This document shows positions 11,414 to 22,560 of a stretch of DNA of 64,000 nucleotides, in pieces. The stretch is from Lunularia cruciata (taxonomy: Eukaryota > Streptophyta > Marchantiopsida > Lunulariales > Lunulariaceae): positions 61,780,593 to 61,844,592 of the forward strand of contig OX419759.1 in the NCBI GenBank assembly GCA_948567375.1. The letters are read 5' to 3'. Numbering within the stretch: the first letter of the stretch is position 1; every line of letters starts with the position of its first letter. A program made the position numbers and the translations under genes. The notes below the pieces were generated by a model. That model searched no databases. It was not told the DNA's origin and worked only from the letters and a program-made list of their open reading frames with translations.

Positions 11414-11987
11414 CCAAGGCTATAGCGTTGCAGCCAGGGTTCTTCTTGGATTGATTCAGAGATGACTTGGTGATGAGGGTGAGTGTAAGTGGTGAGTGCT
11501 TCCTATGAGAGAGTGATTGAACATGGGTGCAATGATAATCTTGGCTTGTATATGACCAGGTAATGGCTTATTTTCGAGACAAGTTTGTGTTTTCTCAACA
11601 AATTTCAATCAGCATTTGTTTGTAGGACCAATTCACCAAGGTGGCAGAGTTTATCATACAAAAGTTAATACCTTCTTCTCTTGCTTAATACCTTCTTCTA
11701 TTGGCTTGGATTTGACTAGGTAATAGCTGTATTCTCCAGGCTCTCGTGCTGCAACTAGGGTTCTTCCTGGATTGATTGACATATAATCTGGTGATAAGAG
11801 GGAGTGTAGGTAGAGAGTGCTTCCTATGAGAGAGTGTTTGAACATGGGTGCAATGATCATATGGGCTTGTATTTGACCGGGTAAAGGCTCCTTTGCAAGA
11901 CAAGTTTGTATGTTTTCTCAAAAAAATCTCAATCAGTATTTGTTTGTAGGACCAATTCACCAAGGTGATAGAGTTTATTCATACAAA
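11414..11987. repeat. Direct tandem duplication, period 321 bp
   Basis: The segment at about 11414-11662 is repeated at about 11735-11986. Matching landmarks include agggttcttc, gagtgcttcctatgagagag, aacatgggtgcaatgat and tttgtaggaccaattcacca. A third partial piece (ggcttggatttgactaggta, 11703-11740) lies between them, so a unit of about 155 bp may underlie the longer period. The copies are roughly 80 percent similar by eye. No coding frame follows the repeat. Confidence 0.8.
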
Positions 11988-12639
11988 GGATACTTAGTCT
12001 GCAATGTTCATCAGTTTGCACCTTTGATTTTTATTATAACACCTTCTTCTCTTTAATCAAAGTCACACATAAAAGGGTGTACACATCTTTATAAGCTTTG
12101 GCATGGAAGAAAAGGGAAAGAGTGGCATATCTGAGAACATTTGGTTGCTCAATCTTTGTGCACATTATCATCTGAGAACAAAGTTTGAGACAAGAGATAT
12201 TTTTTGTTGGATATAATTTAGGATCCAAAGCCTTCAGATTGTGGGATCAGAAGAAGAAAAAGACATGGGAAAATAGGTATTTCATGTTCAAAGAAGAGCT
12301 ATGTGATTATTGATGGTCATAGATGCTTAACTTAGATGTAGATTATTTTCAAGAGAGAGATGGAGCAGCCAATGCTAGAATGACAATTTGATGAGATAGA
12401 AGTTGATGGAGATTTCTATAACCTTCTAGGGAGTTCAAAAATTGAAGCTACAAAAGAATCTACAAGTGGGACTAGCATTTGTCCACTTCAAGAAAAGAGT
12501 GGAGAAAATCAAGAACCTAATTTGCAAATAAGATCAACTTCAACCATTTAAGATGGAGAAAATCACAAAAGTGGAAGAATAAGAAGACAACCATAAATCA
12601 CTGCAGTTGTCCAAGATGGAGTGGGATCCAAACTGCAGT
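11988..12639. other. No recognisable gene
   Basis: Only short frames. Its position just upstream of copia RT sequence suggests it may be decayed copia internal DNA, but no integrase motif could be read. Confidence 0.35.
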
Positions 12640-13890
12640 TCCATGAATGACCTACAAAGTTATATTGAGTGGGATTAGAATGAGACATCTTGTGCATGCA
12701 TTATTGCAGTTAAGATTGAAGGAAAAGATGTGGATGTAAATCCTAGTAATTTCAAGCAATGCAATCACCTAAGTGGGTGAAGGCTATGAATCATGAATTA
12801 AATTCATTGAAGCACAACATGATTTGGAAGCTAACAACTTATTTAAATGGAAAACACTAAAATATAAGTTTATAAACCAAGCTTGATACTAAGTGAAACA
12901 TCTCAAGGCACAATGCTATATTGTAGCCAAGGGTTATTCACAACTTGCACGAAATTGACTATGAGGAGATATTTTCTCTAGTGATCAAGTTTGATTCTAT
13001 TAGATTTGCTCTTTTGTTAACTGCATGGAAAACATAGAGATAGCTCAATCTGACATCAAGATAGTGTTTCTTAATAAAGATTTGCATGAGAAGATTTACA
13101 TTGAATAGCCAGAAGGATACAAAGAAAGTGGAAAGGAAAAGAGTGTTTGCAAGTTGCTGAAGAGCCTTTTTTGCTTGAGGCAAGAGGGCTTGAAGTTACA
13201 CATGGATAAGTAGAATTCTATATAGGCTACAGATGTTTTGTGATAGGGAGAATTTCAAGATACATCGACTAACAAAGATATGTCACAAGTGAAAGAAAGA
13301 AAACCATTTAGAGCACCCTACCATAAATTAATAGGAGATTTAATGTATGCTATGATAGGTACAAGATTTGATATAACTTAAATTGTTAGCAAAGGGAAAA
13401 AATTTTAATCTATTCCTTCAGCTTAACATTAGAATAGTAGTGAATAGAATTTTTGAATATCTCAAATGTACTTTACTTTAAACTATGGATTAGAATATAG
13501 AGGAGGATCAGATGCTTCTAATACACTAGCAAGGTACTATGATATTAATTTTGTTGACTTAGACAATAGAAGTCACATATTGGCTTTATATTCATGAGGA
13601 ATGGTAGATCACTAGCTTGGAACAGTAAAAAAAAACAATATATTGTTACTTCTCCCACAAAACTATAGAGTATGTAATAACATTTCTAGCTACCAAGGAA
13701 GCAATATGACTTTGGAGTTCATTCATGGAACTGCAGTTTGGACAACTTTGCAGTTTGGACAAGTTTGCAGATAGTCCAACTCCAGTATACAATAACAATC
13801 AAAATCCTATAAAGCAGCTAGTGTTCAACAAGAGAATCAAGCGTATGGATCATCCAATACTATTATGTAATTGATATACAAATTTTCATT
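12640..13890 (+). pseudogene. Ty1/copia pol remnant (RT and RNase H)
   Basis: Fragments in several frames follow the copia pol order. First is WVKAMNHELNSLKHNMIWKL (about 12770-12835), the pre-RT block. Then comes DYEEIFSPVIKFDSIRFALL (about 12957-13015), the start of the RT. Next are DLHEKIYIE (about 13080), LIGDLMYAMIGTRFDIT (about 13327-13380), the end of the RT, and YDINFVDLDNRSHI with GRSLAWNSKKKQY (about 13535-13650), the RNase H. The tail near 13790-13880 fits the end of RNase H. Many stops and indels are present and no LTR was identified. It is an old, dead copy. Confidence 0.75.
13732..13782. repeat. 17-bp short tandem repeat, 3 copies
   Basis: The unit tgcagtttggacaactt begins at 13732, 13749 and 13766 (the last copy is partial: tgcagatagtccaactc). 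It lies inside the decayed copia RNase H region and probably arose by slippage. Confidence 0.7.
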
Positions 13891-14888
13891 AGTTTCACAA
13901 TAATTTTCAACAGGCTATGATTGACCATTTATAATTGCAAGTAAAACAACAAAAACACCTTAGCACATGGTTGATAATTAATTGAATCATGTAAATATCA
14001 CAAAGTTTAGGATGTCGTCTTAATCCAACACTCAAGATGAGTACTTTAATTTGAATGAAGTAATTCCCAAATTACAGCATAGAAGGTGCAGAATAAGGTC
14101 CGTATACGCAAATTGAAACACAAGAAGAAGGATCATTTCGGTTGAGCAGTTGGACCTCCACGTAATAAAATTATTGAGCGAAATTGAAAGACAGTGCATA
14201 GAGGTTAATCTTCACACGCCACGTTTAAAATAAGGATCGTCGAGCTGAAAATTTTGCAGATTAGTGGGATTATCTTCTCGTCTCAAATGCCACTTCTTTC
14301 TCTCTCTTTCTAGCAGTCTAAACTGCAGTTTTGTTCCTGTTCGGCGCATAGTCACACAGTTGCTTCAAGGTAATGAGAAATCTCAGGTGCAGTTGTTGGT
14401 CATTGCGAAAGTTTAGTACGTAGGAAACAAAGGTTTCTAGGTCTTGTTATTCGGACAAACTTGAAGGGTCGGAATGTTATTTGGTTCATATCCAGATTAC
14501 TTTAGACATTGATTCAAGTTCCGTGTTTTTTCCTGCACAGTTCCGTAAGGCTAATTATGTCCACTTGCTACTTGTAACGTCACATTATGGATCCATGAAG
14601 ACTATCTGGAAACCTTCTCCCAATCCTCTAGCAAAAGACTCTCGTGTAGATTCATACCTTGTTTGAATGGTTACTCTCTTTCTGCTAGGTTATGATCAGT
14701 ATGATTCCCATATTTTTGAAGCACTAGAATCGGCCCAGGACCTATGTACCTCTCGCCTGCTACCAAGTGCAAAGTACAACTCTCCTGATTGGTTATCAAC
14801 TTATCACCTTTATATAGGTACAGGGTTGGGGGCGAACTTCACTGTGTCAACATGGTGGCCGAGTGAAGCACTGCAGTTCTAGTACTAT
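13891..14888. other. Upstream region of the polyphenol oxidase pseudogene
   Basis: No recognised coding sequence. The frames at 14481-14666 and 14667-14882 do not resemble polyphenol oxidase or a transit peptide. The stretch probably contained the promoter of the downstream gene. Confidence 0.4.
14811..14817 (+). promoter_or_regulatory. Candidate TATA box for the polyphenol oxidase pseudogene
   Basis: TATATAG at 14811-14817, with an inverted CCAAT-type element (attgg, about 14788-14792) some 20 bp upstream. The TATA box lies about 310 bp before the first clear polyphenol oxidase codons. Assigned by position only. Confidence 0.35.
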
Positions 14889-16756
14889 GTGCACGATCCT
14901 GAAATCCACTTAGACCACTTCCAAGTGACCCGATTCGCAGATGGACAAACTCGTGTGCTCCAAACGAGGTCCGGGAGGGGAGGGGGCAGTGCTTCAAACA
15001 GAGCATGCATGTGGAGCACTCATGTGTCGGCAACTGTGTTCTGCATACAAGTTCTGCAGCTTGGGCAACTCGCCGATGCAGCACTCATTCTGGCTTCCAG
15101 CCATGGTCAGTACCGCAACATCACCCTTAAAGAGAAGAGCGGGGACCAGTTGATGTGCTGCCTACCGGAACCTAAAAGGACGCCCAAAAATTTTGTGCTT
15201 CCTACTGTTACTTCCCTGCGTGAAAGAAAACCCGCACATGAACTAGCAAAACACCCTGAATATGTCTCGAAGTACAATTTGGCGTATGCCAGAATGAAGG
15301 ATTTGCCGGACGATGACCCCAGAAGTCTCCTCAAGCACTGGCATACACATTGTTCTTTCTGCAATAAGGCATTCGACCAAAAGTTCATTCCATCCATATC
15401 CACAGGGTCAGCCGACCGGCCAACATCTTCAAGTGCATTACAGTTGGACTTTTCTTCCATGACATAGGATGTTATTATACTTCCATGAGAAAATTCTGGG
15501 TAGCTTGATCAATGATCCCGACTTCGCTCTTCCGTTCTGGAACTGGGACAACCATCTTCCTGGAACTAATGCAAATTGGATACCCAGCATGTTCCTCGCG
15601 GACTTCCCACTCACATTCGCAAACGGCACCAAGGTCGACAATTCTCAACTCGTCAACGCCAACAGCAACCCGGCCCATTTCCCAGGTAAAGCTCTTCCAC
15701 TGGCTTACGATGCTGAGGGTGAACTAAATGGAACGCAGCATTTTGCAGACCAGCAGATCATAGATGACAACTTGTGTATCATTTGGAACGCTATGGTCAA
15801 CCAAGTCAGCAGTCAGCGATACCGCAATGGTACCAACAATTCGGACAGTTCTGTCCCAGTGGGCCAAACTCCAGGAATATCTGGTGCAGCAGAAGATCTT
15901 CACAACCATGCGCACGAATGGGTGGGCTTGTACAACAACCCAGATGAGCCCGACAATCCAGACATGGGAAATTTCATCTACGCTGGATCTACAATTATCA
16001 CGCCAACGTCGATCGCGTATGGGACGTGTGGAAAACTCCCCCTGGCAACGTGACTCAAGCAGGCAACAGGGACCGGATGGACTTCGATGACCGCGACTTC
16101 CTCTACACGGAGTTTACATTCTACGATGAAAATGGTGACATGGTGATCGTGACTTTGAGTCAGACACTCGACAGCAGAAAGCTGGGATACTCGTACCAGG
16201 ATATATCAGAATCAGATAGGCAGTGGATCGAGCACCAGCCGAAGAACAAGACCTCAGCCTCTGGCACCATGAAGACTGCAAACTGGGAACCAAGCGACTA
16301 CACCGAAGTGAATCCCAACGCCAACAACACCATCGGGGAGAGTTCACAGTGCTTTAAGCTTCCGCGTCGGACTCCTACGGAAGAGGATCTGAAAGGAACG
16401 CAGGTGAAGAGGGTAGACCAGTTGAGCGAGGGAATCATAATAGAGGGCGTTCAAATTCCCCTTGGGCTCTAGGTGCGCTTGGACCTGTACATTGACGATC
16501 CCGGAGCCAATAGAACTACTGATATAGATCAATCTGATTATGTAGGAACCTTTACCCATCTTGCTAGAGGCATGGCAACTGTGGCAGGTGAAGAGAGAAG
16601 TATGAGCTCTTTGACATTCAATTCACGACTGGTGAGCCCTTGAAGAGATTGGGAATCACGGACTACAATCTCGACACTACAGTTACCATAGTGCCAAAGT
16701 TCAGGGAGAGCAATGTGATGATCAAGTTCAGCAACATCAGGCAACAGTTCCAGTGA
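14889..16756 (+). pseudogene. Polyphenol oxidase (tyrosinase family) pseudogene
   Basis: Polyphenol oxidase is a di-copper enzyme that oxidises o-diphenols to quinones. Clear homology starts near 15150 (CCLPEPKRTPKNF, then PDDDPRSLLKHWHTHCSFC). All three CuA histidine positions are visible: HTHCSFC, LQVHYSW and the HR after a stop. The domain continues with YFHEKILGSLINDPDFALPF. CuB has DLHNHAHEWVG and YHANVDRVWDVWK. The C-terminal DWL/KFDV-type region ends with VTIVPKF and a stop at 16754-16756. Lesions are a frameshift between about 15383 and 15400, a TGA at 15460-15462 where the family has Trp, a small deletion with frameshift near 15990, a TAG at 16470-16472, and a frameshift near 16610. 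The N-terminus (14889-15140) gives no convincing signal or transit peptide. No intron is needed to explain it. It could in part reflect base-calling errors, but the two nonsense codons and the CuB deletion argue for real decay. Confidence 0.88.
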
Positions 16757-17286
16757 CGTTGAGAGAAGAATTGCATATATCTATCGTAATTGAGATTGAG
16801 ATGTTTATTGTTATCACGATCAGATCACTTTGACATTGCCAGCTGTGATATATCACATTCTCATTGACATAGTACAGTCAGATTTTTTGTATTAAACGGT
16901 GACTAGTCTTCTCCAGTTTCCAGTCATAGACTGGTAAAGGCCTCCTCTGCATGAGGCGCCATCACTTTGTTGGTTTTATCCTAAACTCTTGACTACACCA
17001 TTGTACTCTACAATTTAATAGAAAATAATTGAACTTATACTTGTTGATTCCCTGCAGTGTTACCTATTCTACTAAAAATCTCTATATGACATAGAAAGCT
17101 CTAGAAGCTTTCTTCGAGAGCTCCTATAGTAAAATTTGAGAGATTGCCCTAAGATACCTGCTGCGGAAGTTTGGATGCAGAGTCACCTTTTAATTCTCAA
17201 AATTGCAAAATTTTGACCTTCCACCACTCTGTTCCTCACTCACCAACTCACAGACAGAAAACAAATCTACAGTATGTAGTATCAAT
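16757..17286. other. No gene; likely 3' flank of the pseudogene
   Basis: AT-rich sequence with no motif-bearing frame. A poly(A) signal-like aataga near 17018 is not distinctive. Confidence 0.35.
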
Positions 17287-17640
17287 TCACGGTCTGAAGA
17301 AGACCAGATTACATCTCAAACTCAAGAATCGGGAGTTAAGGTTTGGTAGACTTATACTTACGCAAAGACAAACCATAAAATTTTGAATAAACACTATAGA
17401 AGCAAACACAAATGTACTCAACGCCAACACTTGCATTGATTTGATGGCACAAGCTACAATAGCTAACCCTTCCAACTTGTTTTGAAATAATGACTTGAAA
17501 CAAGCTTGACGTTGAAGGTTACTGGGATTTTGTCTGCAACACCATGCCCAAGCCCCCTTCCCAACTCCAACCACCCAGGACAGGAGTTGCAACCGTAGCC
17601 GTGGTTGCTACATAAGCTGCCAAATCTATGTAGAACAAGT
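17287..17640 (-). other. Possible decayed exon, unidentified
   Basis: A minus-strand frame of about 100 codons contains a hydrophobic stretch (VLALSTFVFASIVFIQNFMV) and is followed on the minus strand by a consensus splice donor GTAAGT (plus-strand 17356-17361). A faint resemblance to the DUF599 membrane protein family (Gly-Trp region followed by a membrane helix) was noticed but is not reliable. It could also be a chance open frame. Confidence 0.2.
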
Positions 17641-18248
17641 GCTGGTCAACGATCTTAATACAATAATAACAATTTGAGAAAGAAAAGATAATATTTCTAG
17701 GGTAGCCTAACGAGGGGATGCTGCTGCCGACACTTTATTCATGTCCAAGAGTGTAGCACCTCCTACAAAATTTGCGAGATGTTGAGAACCACTTATACTT
17801 CTCAAGACATAGTAACCCGGATGTCTCCATGGAACGTTTCTCTAATCTACAGATGAAAGTGAAAGAATCCTGTATCCAATATACTCATAACCTCAGATAG
17901 CAAGTCATTCAAATGCATACCATTTGTCTAAAGGTTTCTGAACAAGAAGATGCTCTTGCAATATGGAGCTTGTATCAAAACCCCTAAGAATCATACGGTT
18001 ATCTCCTTACAATAAGTTATCACATTTCTTGAGAGGAGTTAGAAACGAAACAAGAAAATTCGGGAGGCACAACAATGTTCATAGGAACGCGTAGAGACCG
18101 CAGAATAAAACCAGCAAAATTTATAGAACCTTGCAAACATGAAGCTTGTACAGACAACAACAAAGACCAACTATGTAGCAAACCACCCAACAAATATCCA
18201 ATCTGCAAGAGGGTTTCCACTAGGCCCCAGACTACCGTTCAACAAAAN
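17641..18248. other. No recognisable gene
   Basis: Short frames only. The stretch runs into the assembly gap. Confidence 0.35.
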
Positions 18249-18447
18249 NNNNNNNNNNNNNNNNNNNNNNNNNNNNNNNNNNNNNNNNNNNNNNNNNNNN
18301 NNNNNNNNNNNNNNNNNNNNNNNNNNNNNNNNNNNNNNNNNNNNNNNNNNNNNNNNNNNNNNNNNNNNNNNNNNNNNNNNNNNNNNNNNNNNNNNNNNNN
18401 NNNNNNNNNNNNNNNNNNNNNNNNNNNNNNNNNNNNNNNNNNNNNNN
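18249..18447. other. Assembly gap
   Basis: A run of about 199 Ns. Sequence on the right continues a minus-strand gag fragment that is not seen on the left, so the gap may hide an element boundary. Confidence 0.99.
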
Positions 18448-19500
18448 CCAAGTACGCGTATTGGATATACATGTCCACCTTGGTAGGAGGTAGGGTATGC
18501 ACAAATCTTACAGGTGGCCTGGTTATTATAGGTTGGGGATAGGTTCCTCTCAAATGGCCTAAGGCTCTATTGTTAGTACACAACAAAGGGTATGGAGGCA
18601 GTCTTTGAGGTTTTGGCATTGTGACTACCAATGTCCCATCTGTCCAAAGTGTAACATGCATCACTAGGAGGAGTCAAGCTCAATAGAATCCTCCTTTATG
18701 GCTCAATGACGTGCTCTAGAGCACATATTGGGTAATGGTGAATGAAGGACATGGAGTCATGTGGGAAGATGCCTCTTGAATTGCAAATACTTGGTCTTCT
18801 TTTGCTATGTAGTACTCCTACTTTCTCACCCAAGGGCTCATTCCATTTGATGTACTAAGGAAGAAGGTTGGTTGGACTTGCATTCCATGTTAGCATGTCT
18901 TGCCTTGCCACACATAATACACCACATATTTAGTCAAGCATTCAAAGGAGTTCTTTGTTTGTCCTTTGCTCCATAAGTTCTCTCAACTTCATTCCTAACT
19001 GGTCAAAGACCTTGGGAATGGTCACCATCCTTTGTCTTTGGTTCCTCTTCCTTTCTTTCCATCACTCTTGATCCTCTTCAAAAGATGACTCCAATGAAGG
19101 AGATGAGGTCAAAGATTCAGCCTGGCCAACATGTACAGTTTTGCTGCTTTCATTACTTGGGACAAAGTATCATGGTCTTGTTCCCTAGAAAGACATAAGA
19201 CCTGTTTGCAATCCTGCCACATACCAAGCGACTGCTTGCACATCTGAGTAACCAAGCATAGCACCTTGTCTGAGCACCTTACTTAGTAGGCTCTGGAAAT
19301 GCTCTATGTAATCCCTTAACTTCTCATGTCATCTCCGCTCCATATTATTGAGAGGAGAAAAACATTTGCTTCATAGTTGAGTTCTTCAAAACCATCCAAA
19401 ATTGTTCTTTGACCGTGGGCCAATTTTGCACATTCATTTGATGTTGGCTGACATGCATATAGAAATTCTATGCCTTTTATGGTAGCCCACTTTACCTCAT
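18448..19500 (-). pseudogene. Gag remnant of a family A (Athila/Tat-like) element
   Basis: On the minus strand the capsid-like segment reads LRDYIEHFQSLLSKVLRQ, then GYSDVQAVAW (about 19220-19330). This matches the plus-strand gag at about 48150-48260. Further along, CTNNRALGHLRGTYP (about 18540-18600) is a decayed zinc knuckle: the second Cys and the last Cys of the C-x2-C-x4-H-x4-C pattern are gone. The intact equivalent is at 49035-49080. The 5' end of this element (PBS and LTR) lies at 20087-20424. Multiple stops are present. Confidence 0.65.
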
Positions 19501-20086
19501 CTCATGCAAATTTTATTTTATTTTATTGTTATTTAGGAGTCTGATAAGCCTTTAGAGTAGATTAGAGTCAACATATAGGATTAGTTTGTTTCTACTTTTG
19601 TCACAGGGAAAACTAAAGATATGGACAATCAGAGTGGAGAACCCTAAGACCATTGGCTTTTTCCATCTTTGGCTTGGTATCCCCTTGCCCATGTGTTCAC
19701 TTTGCCATGTAGACCATCAGCCTAGAAGTCAATCATCCACATCAATAGTCACACCAACAAGGTATTGCCACTCAAGATTAAAGGACTGATATGGTAAGTT
19801 TGGGGAGTCAAAAACAAGTTTTGAGGAATATCTTGAGTCCAACTTTCTCCCTATTCAACAATATTCATCAAATAACAAGCTCAATATCCTACTCTATTTT
19901 TCTCTCAAGCTGAGATACTCTTGCTTGAGTGTTTTGTTCTTGTGCAAAGTACCATGCAGCTTTGCATTCTTGTTCATGTCTAGTCATTCTATGCTCCCAA
20001 GGTGTTTGGATGTCACCTAGTACTAAATTACTTGATGAGATTAATTTCCTCATTTGTCTTTGCTCCTATCCACTCCAAGGAGTGTA

Positions 20087-20104
20087 TCCTTGGCAGTGGT
20101 GACA
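20087..20104 (-). promoter_or_regulatory. Primer-binding site, tRNA-Asp type (decayed)
   Basis: On the minus strand this reads TGTCACCACTGCCAAGGA. Plant tRNA-Asp primer sites read TGGCGCCGTTGCCGGGGA, and most of the differences are changes within CG dinucleotides. It lies just inside the end of the minus-strand LTR and before the gag remnant, as expected. Confidence 0.55.
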
Positions 20105-20424
20105 AAAAGCATATGACAATTTAGTGTAAACATACTAATGGTATAAATAATAACAATAGGTTGTTCTCTCAAGGATATTAAAGAGGAAATATCACAATAT
20201 CATAGTTTGTTAAGTATTTAACCTCTTGAGCAAGAACCACTCCCAAAAGAGAGTAGTGTCACTTGCTATGGTGCACTACAAAATAGAGAAATTACAATAA
20301 CTCTTACAAAAGGTCTATTCCAAATGGCACTCTTGAAGGTGATGGTTTGGTTTACACTGAAGGTCAAGCTGCCCCAAGTGACTTTACATCAGAATTACCT
20401 TTAGTTTACATACTGCCACCCTTG
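20105..20424 (-). repeat. Family A 5' LTR end (R-U5 part)
   Basis: The minus strand matches the LTR end at about 47090-47314 (shared ataggttgttctct and taacctctt blocks on the plus strand). Its upstream portion is cut off at about 20425, where plus-strand chromovirus sequence begins. Confidence 0.55.
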
Positions 20425-22060
20425 TGATAACAAACAACTATAGTTGTTTGACATCAAACTTGAGTACAAACGCAATAGGTTCCATGTCATCCTTGATGCC
20501 CTATCACAATGATCTGATTTGAATACTCTTCTTGAACGTCTTATCACAATAGCAATTACAGTAGTGTCAATTGACTCAAAAGTCCAAATCAAGTTTTAGG
20601 ACTGCTTTACAAAAAGACTCCTTCTTTCAAATGGTACAAGGTCATCTTGCAGCACATGATAAGGAATACAATTCCTCCAAGGAAGGCCTTCTATTCTATG
20701 AGATATGGATCTATATTCCAGCCAAGGATGATCTATGACTTGTGCCGCTTCAAGAAGCCCATGACTTACCAATTGTTTTGTCACATGGGTATGGATAAGA
20801 CCTTGGGTACCCTACAATACCAATGGTGGTGGCCCAACATGGCACGAGAAGTTTGAGAGTTTGTTTGATCTTGTGAGAGTTGCCACCATAACAAGGCCAA
20901 TAACCAAAAGCTGAGTGGACTCCTCCAACCACTTCTCATCCTATTTGCTCAATGGGAACAAGTGAGCTTAGATCTTATCACATCCTTGCCAAAGACAAAG
21001 CAAGGTCATATAGCTATCATGGTGTTTGTTGATAAGCCTAATAAGAAAATCTATTTGACACCAACTTTTGATACAATGGATGCTCTAATGTTGACCCAGA
21101 TCTACTTTGACAATATCTTCAAGTATCATGGGATACCTCATGTACTCATTTTTTATCATGATCCTTAATTCACCGGTAAATTTTAGCAACCACTCTTCAA
21201 GCTACTTAGCACCAAGCTTGCTTTGTCCATAGCCTATCATCCTCAAACTAATGGGCAAACTAAATGTGCAAATCACACCTTGGAGGATATAATTCATGCA
21301 TTTGTCAATGTTCATCATACCAATTAGGATGAATGCCTTGTGGCTATTGAGTTTACCTACAATAACTCCAAGTAGGCAAGCATTGGGTTCTCTCACTTTT
21401 TCCTTGATTTTGGCCAAGATCTACTTGTTCTAGATTCTTTTATTTCTCCTCCTCCATCTCACATTTCTGATACTTCCACCTTCTTGACCACAATATCCCA
21501 CTCCCTACAACAAGCCAAATTTCATCTCCTTGTTGCTCAAAATCATCAAAAGCAATACACATGGATCAATATCATATTGATCTCACCTGTCAACTCAATG
21601 ATAAGATTATGCTTTATTTTCATAACCTACCTCTCCCACTTGGTACCTAAGTTTGTAAACTTGCCCCTAATTGGATAGGTCCATTTGATGACACCCAAAT
21701 CATTTCTCTTGTTGATTATCACCTTGCCTTGCCTTGTCATATGTGAATCCACCAAATCTTTCATGTTTCCAAGTTGAAACCCTTTGTTTCTAATACATCT
21801 TCATCTTCCATTTGTGTCCAACTCCTTCTCCTCCTATCCCTATCAACAATCATGAGGAGTATGAAGTTAATCTTATCCTTGCACATCACCACATTCAACA
21901 TGGCCACCAACAACATATTGAGTACAAAGTCCTTTGGAAGGGTGTCCCTTTCATGATGCCACTTGGGAGCCTCTTTCTCATCTCCACAATGCACAAATGG
22001 CCATCCATGAATTTGAAGCTTCCATGGTGACGAGGACATCACCAACTAGCAATGGGTGAA
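20425..22060 (+). pseudogene. Chromovirus (Ty3/gypsy) pol tail: integrase and chromodomain
   Basis: Begins inside RNase H (LFDIKLEYKRNRFHVILDAL) and aligns with 52545-53558 of the other copy of this family. Integrase fragments include DLITSLPKTKQGH and FVDKPNKKIYLTP (about 20965-21060) and the PHVLIFYHDP region, where a Tyr-His replaces the usual Asp-Arg. The C-terminal chromodomain, EEYEVNLILAHHH then EYKVLWKGVPF (about 21855-21960), is recognisable, followed by the usual AIHEFEA helix in another frame. Chromodomains guide chromovirus integration to marked chromatin. Many stops and shifts are present. Confidence 0.75.
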
Positions 22061-22062
22061 TA

Positions 22063-22560
22063 TGTAACAAGATGGAGCTTACAAACAAGTTAGTCAAGAT
22101 TAACAAAGTAGCAAATAAGTCAAATTAGCCAAGAATTATAGAAATATTTTAGAAAAATCTAGGAAGCTTCTTGGTACCTTCCAAGTATTAGGTAATGTGT
22201 ATGCCAAGTGGCGACTTCTAGGAGGAGGCTTCTTGGGAAGCTTCTCAGCTAGCTTAGCTTGCTTGCCAAGTAAATGGCTTCTAAAAATAAAATTCTTGGG
22301 AAGTTTCTTGACTAGTTTAGCCCACATGCCAAGTAGGCGGCTTCTAGAAGAAACTTTTCAAGAAGCTTTTTGGGTACCTTAGCTTGCACTCTAAGAATAC
22401 AGCTTGTAAAAAACTTCCTAAGAAGTTTCTCAAGAGCCTTGTATGTTCCCTATAAATACCAAAGCCCAAGCTCATGCTAAGCATTCAGAGTTTCCCTCAT
22501 TCTAGAGTCCCAATGTGATCTTTCACTCTGATCTTCCATTCTACTATTTATCCCGGTCTT
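22063..22560 (+). repeat. LTR of the chromovirus at 20425-22060 (right end not fixed)
   Basis: Starts with TGTAACA at 22063, a few bases after the chromodomain frame ends. It carries a TATA-like TATAAATA at 22451-22458. The U3 part contains 63-bp tandem repeats (separate entry). The right boundary could not be fixed. Confidence 0.6.
22150..22401 (+). repeat. 63-bp tandem repeats in LTR U3
   Basis: Three units start at 22213, 22276 and 22339, each beginning gRcttcta. They carry an internal cttgggaagNttct block and a gccaagt block. A partial fourth unit lies upstream from about 22150. Tandem repeats in U3 often hold enhancer sites in retroelements, which is only a suggestion here. Confidence 0.8.

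Noticed and set aside
14481..14882. Open frames upstream of polyphenol oxidase as its N-terminus
   Set aside because: They do not resemble a transit peptide or the polyphenol oxidase N-terminal region, and a TATA-like box lies downstream of them.
15383..15990. Frame breaks in polyphenol oxidase explained by introns
   Set aside because: The homologous blocks adjoin within a few bases with no room for an intron, and an in-frame TGA replaces a family Trp.
18139..18542. Open frames crossing the N gap
   Set aside because: They are open only because Ns carry no stops.
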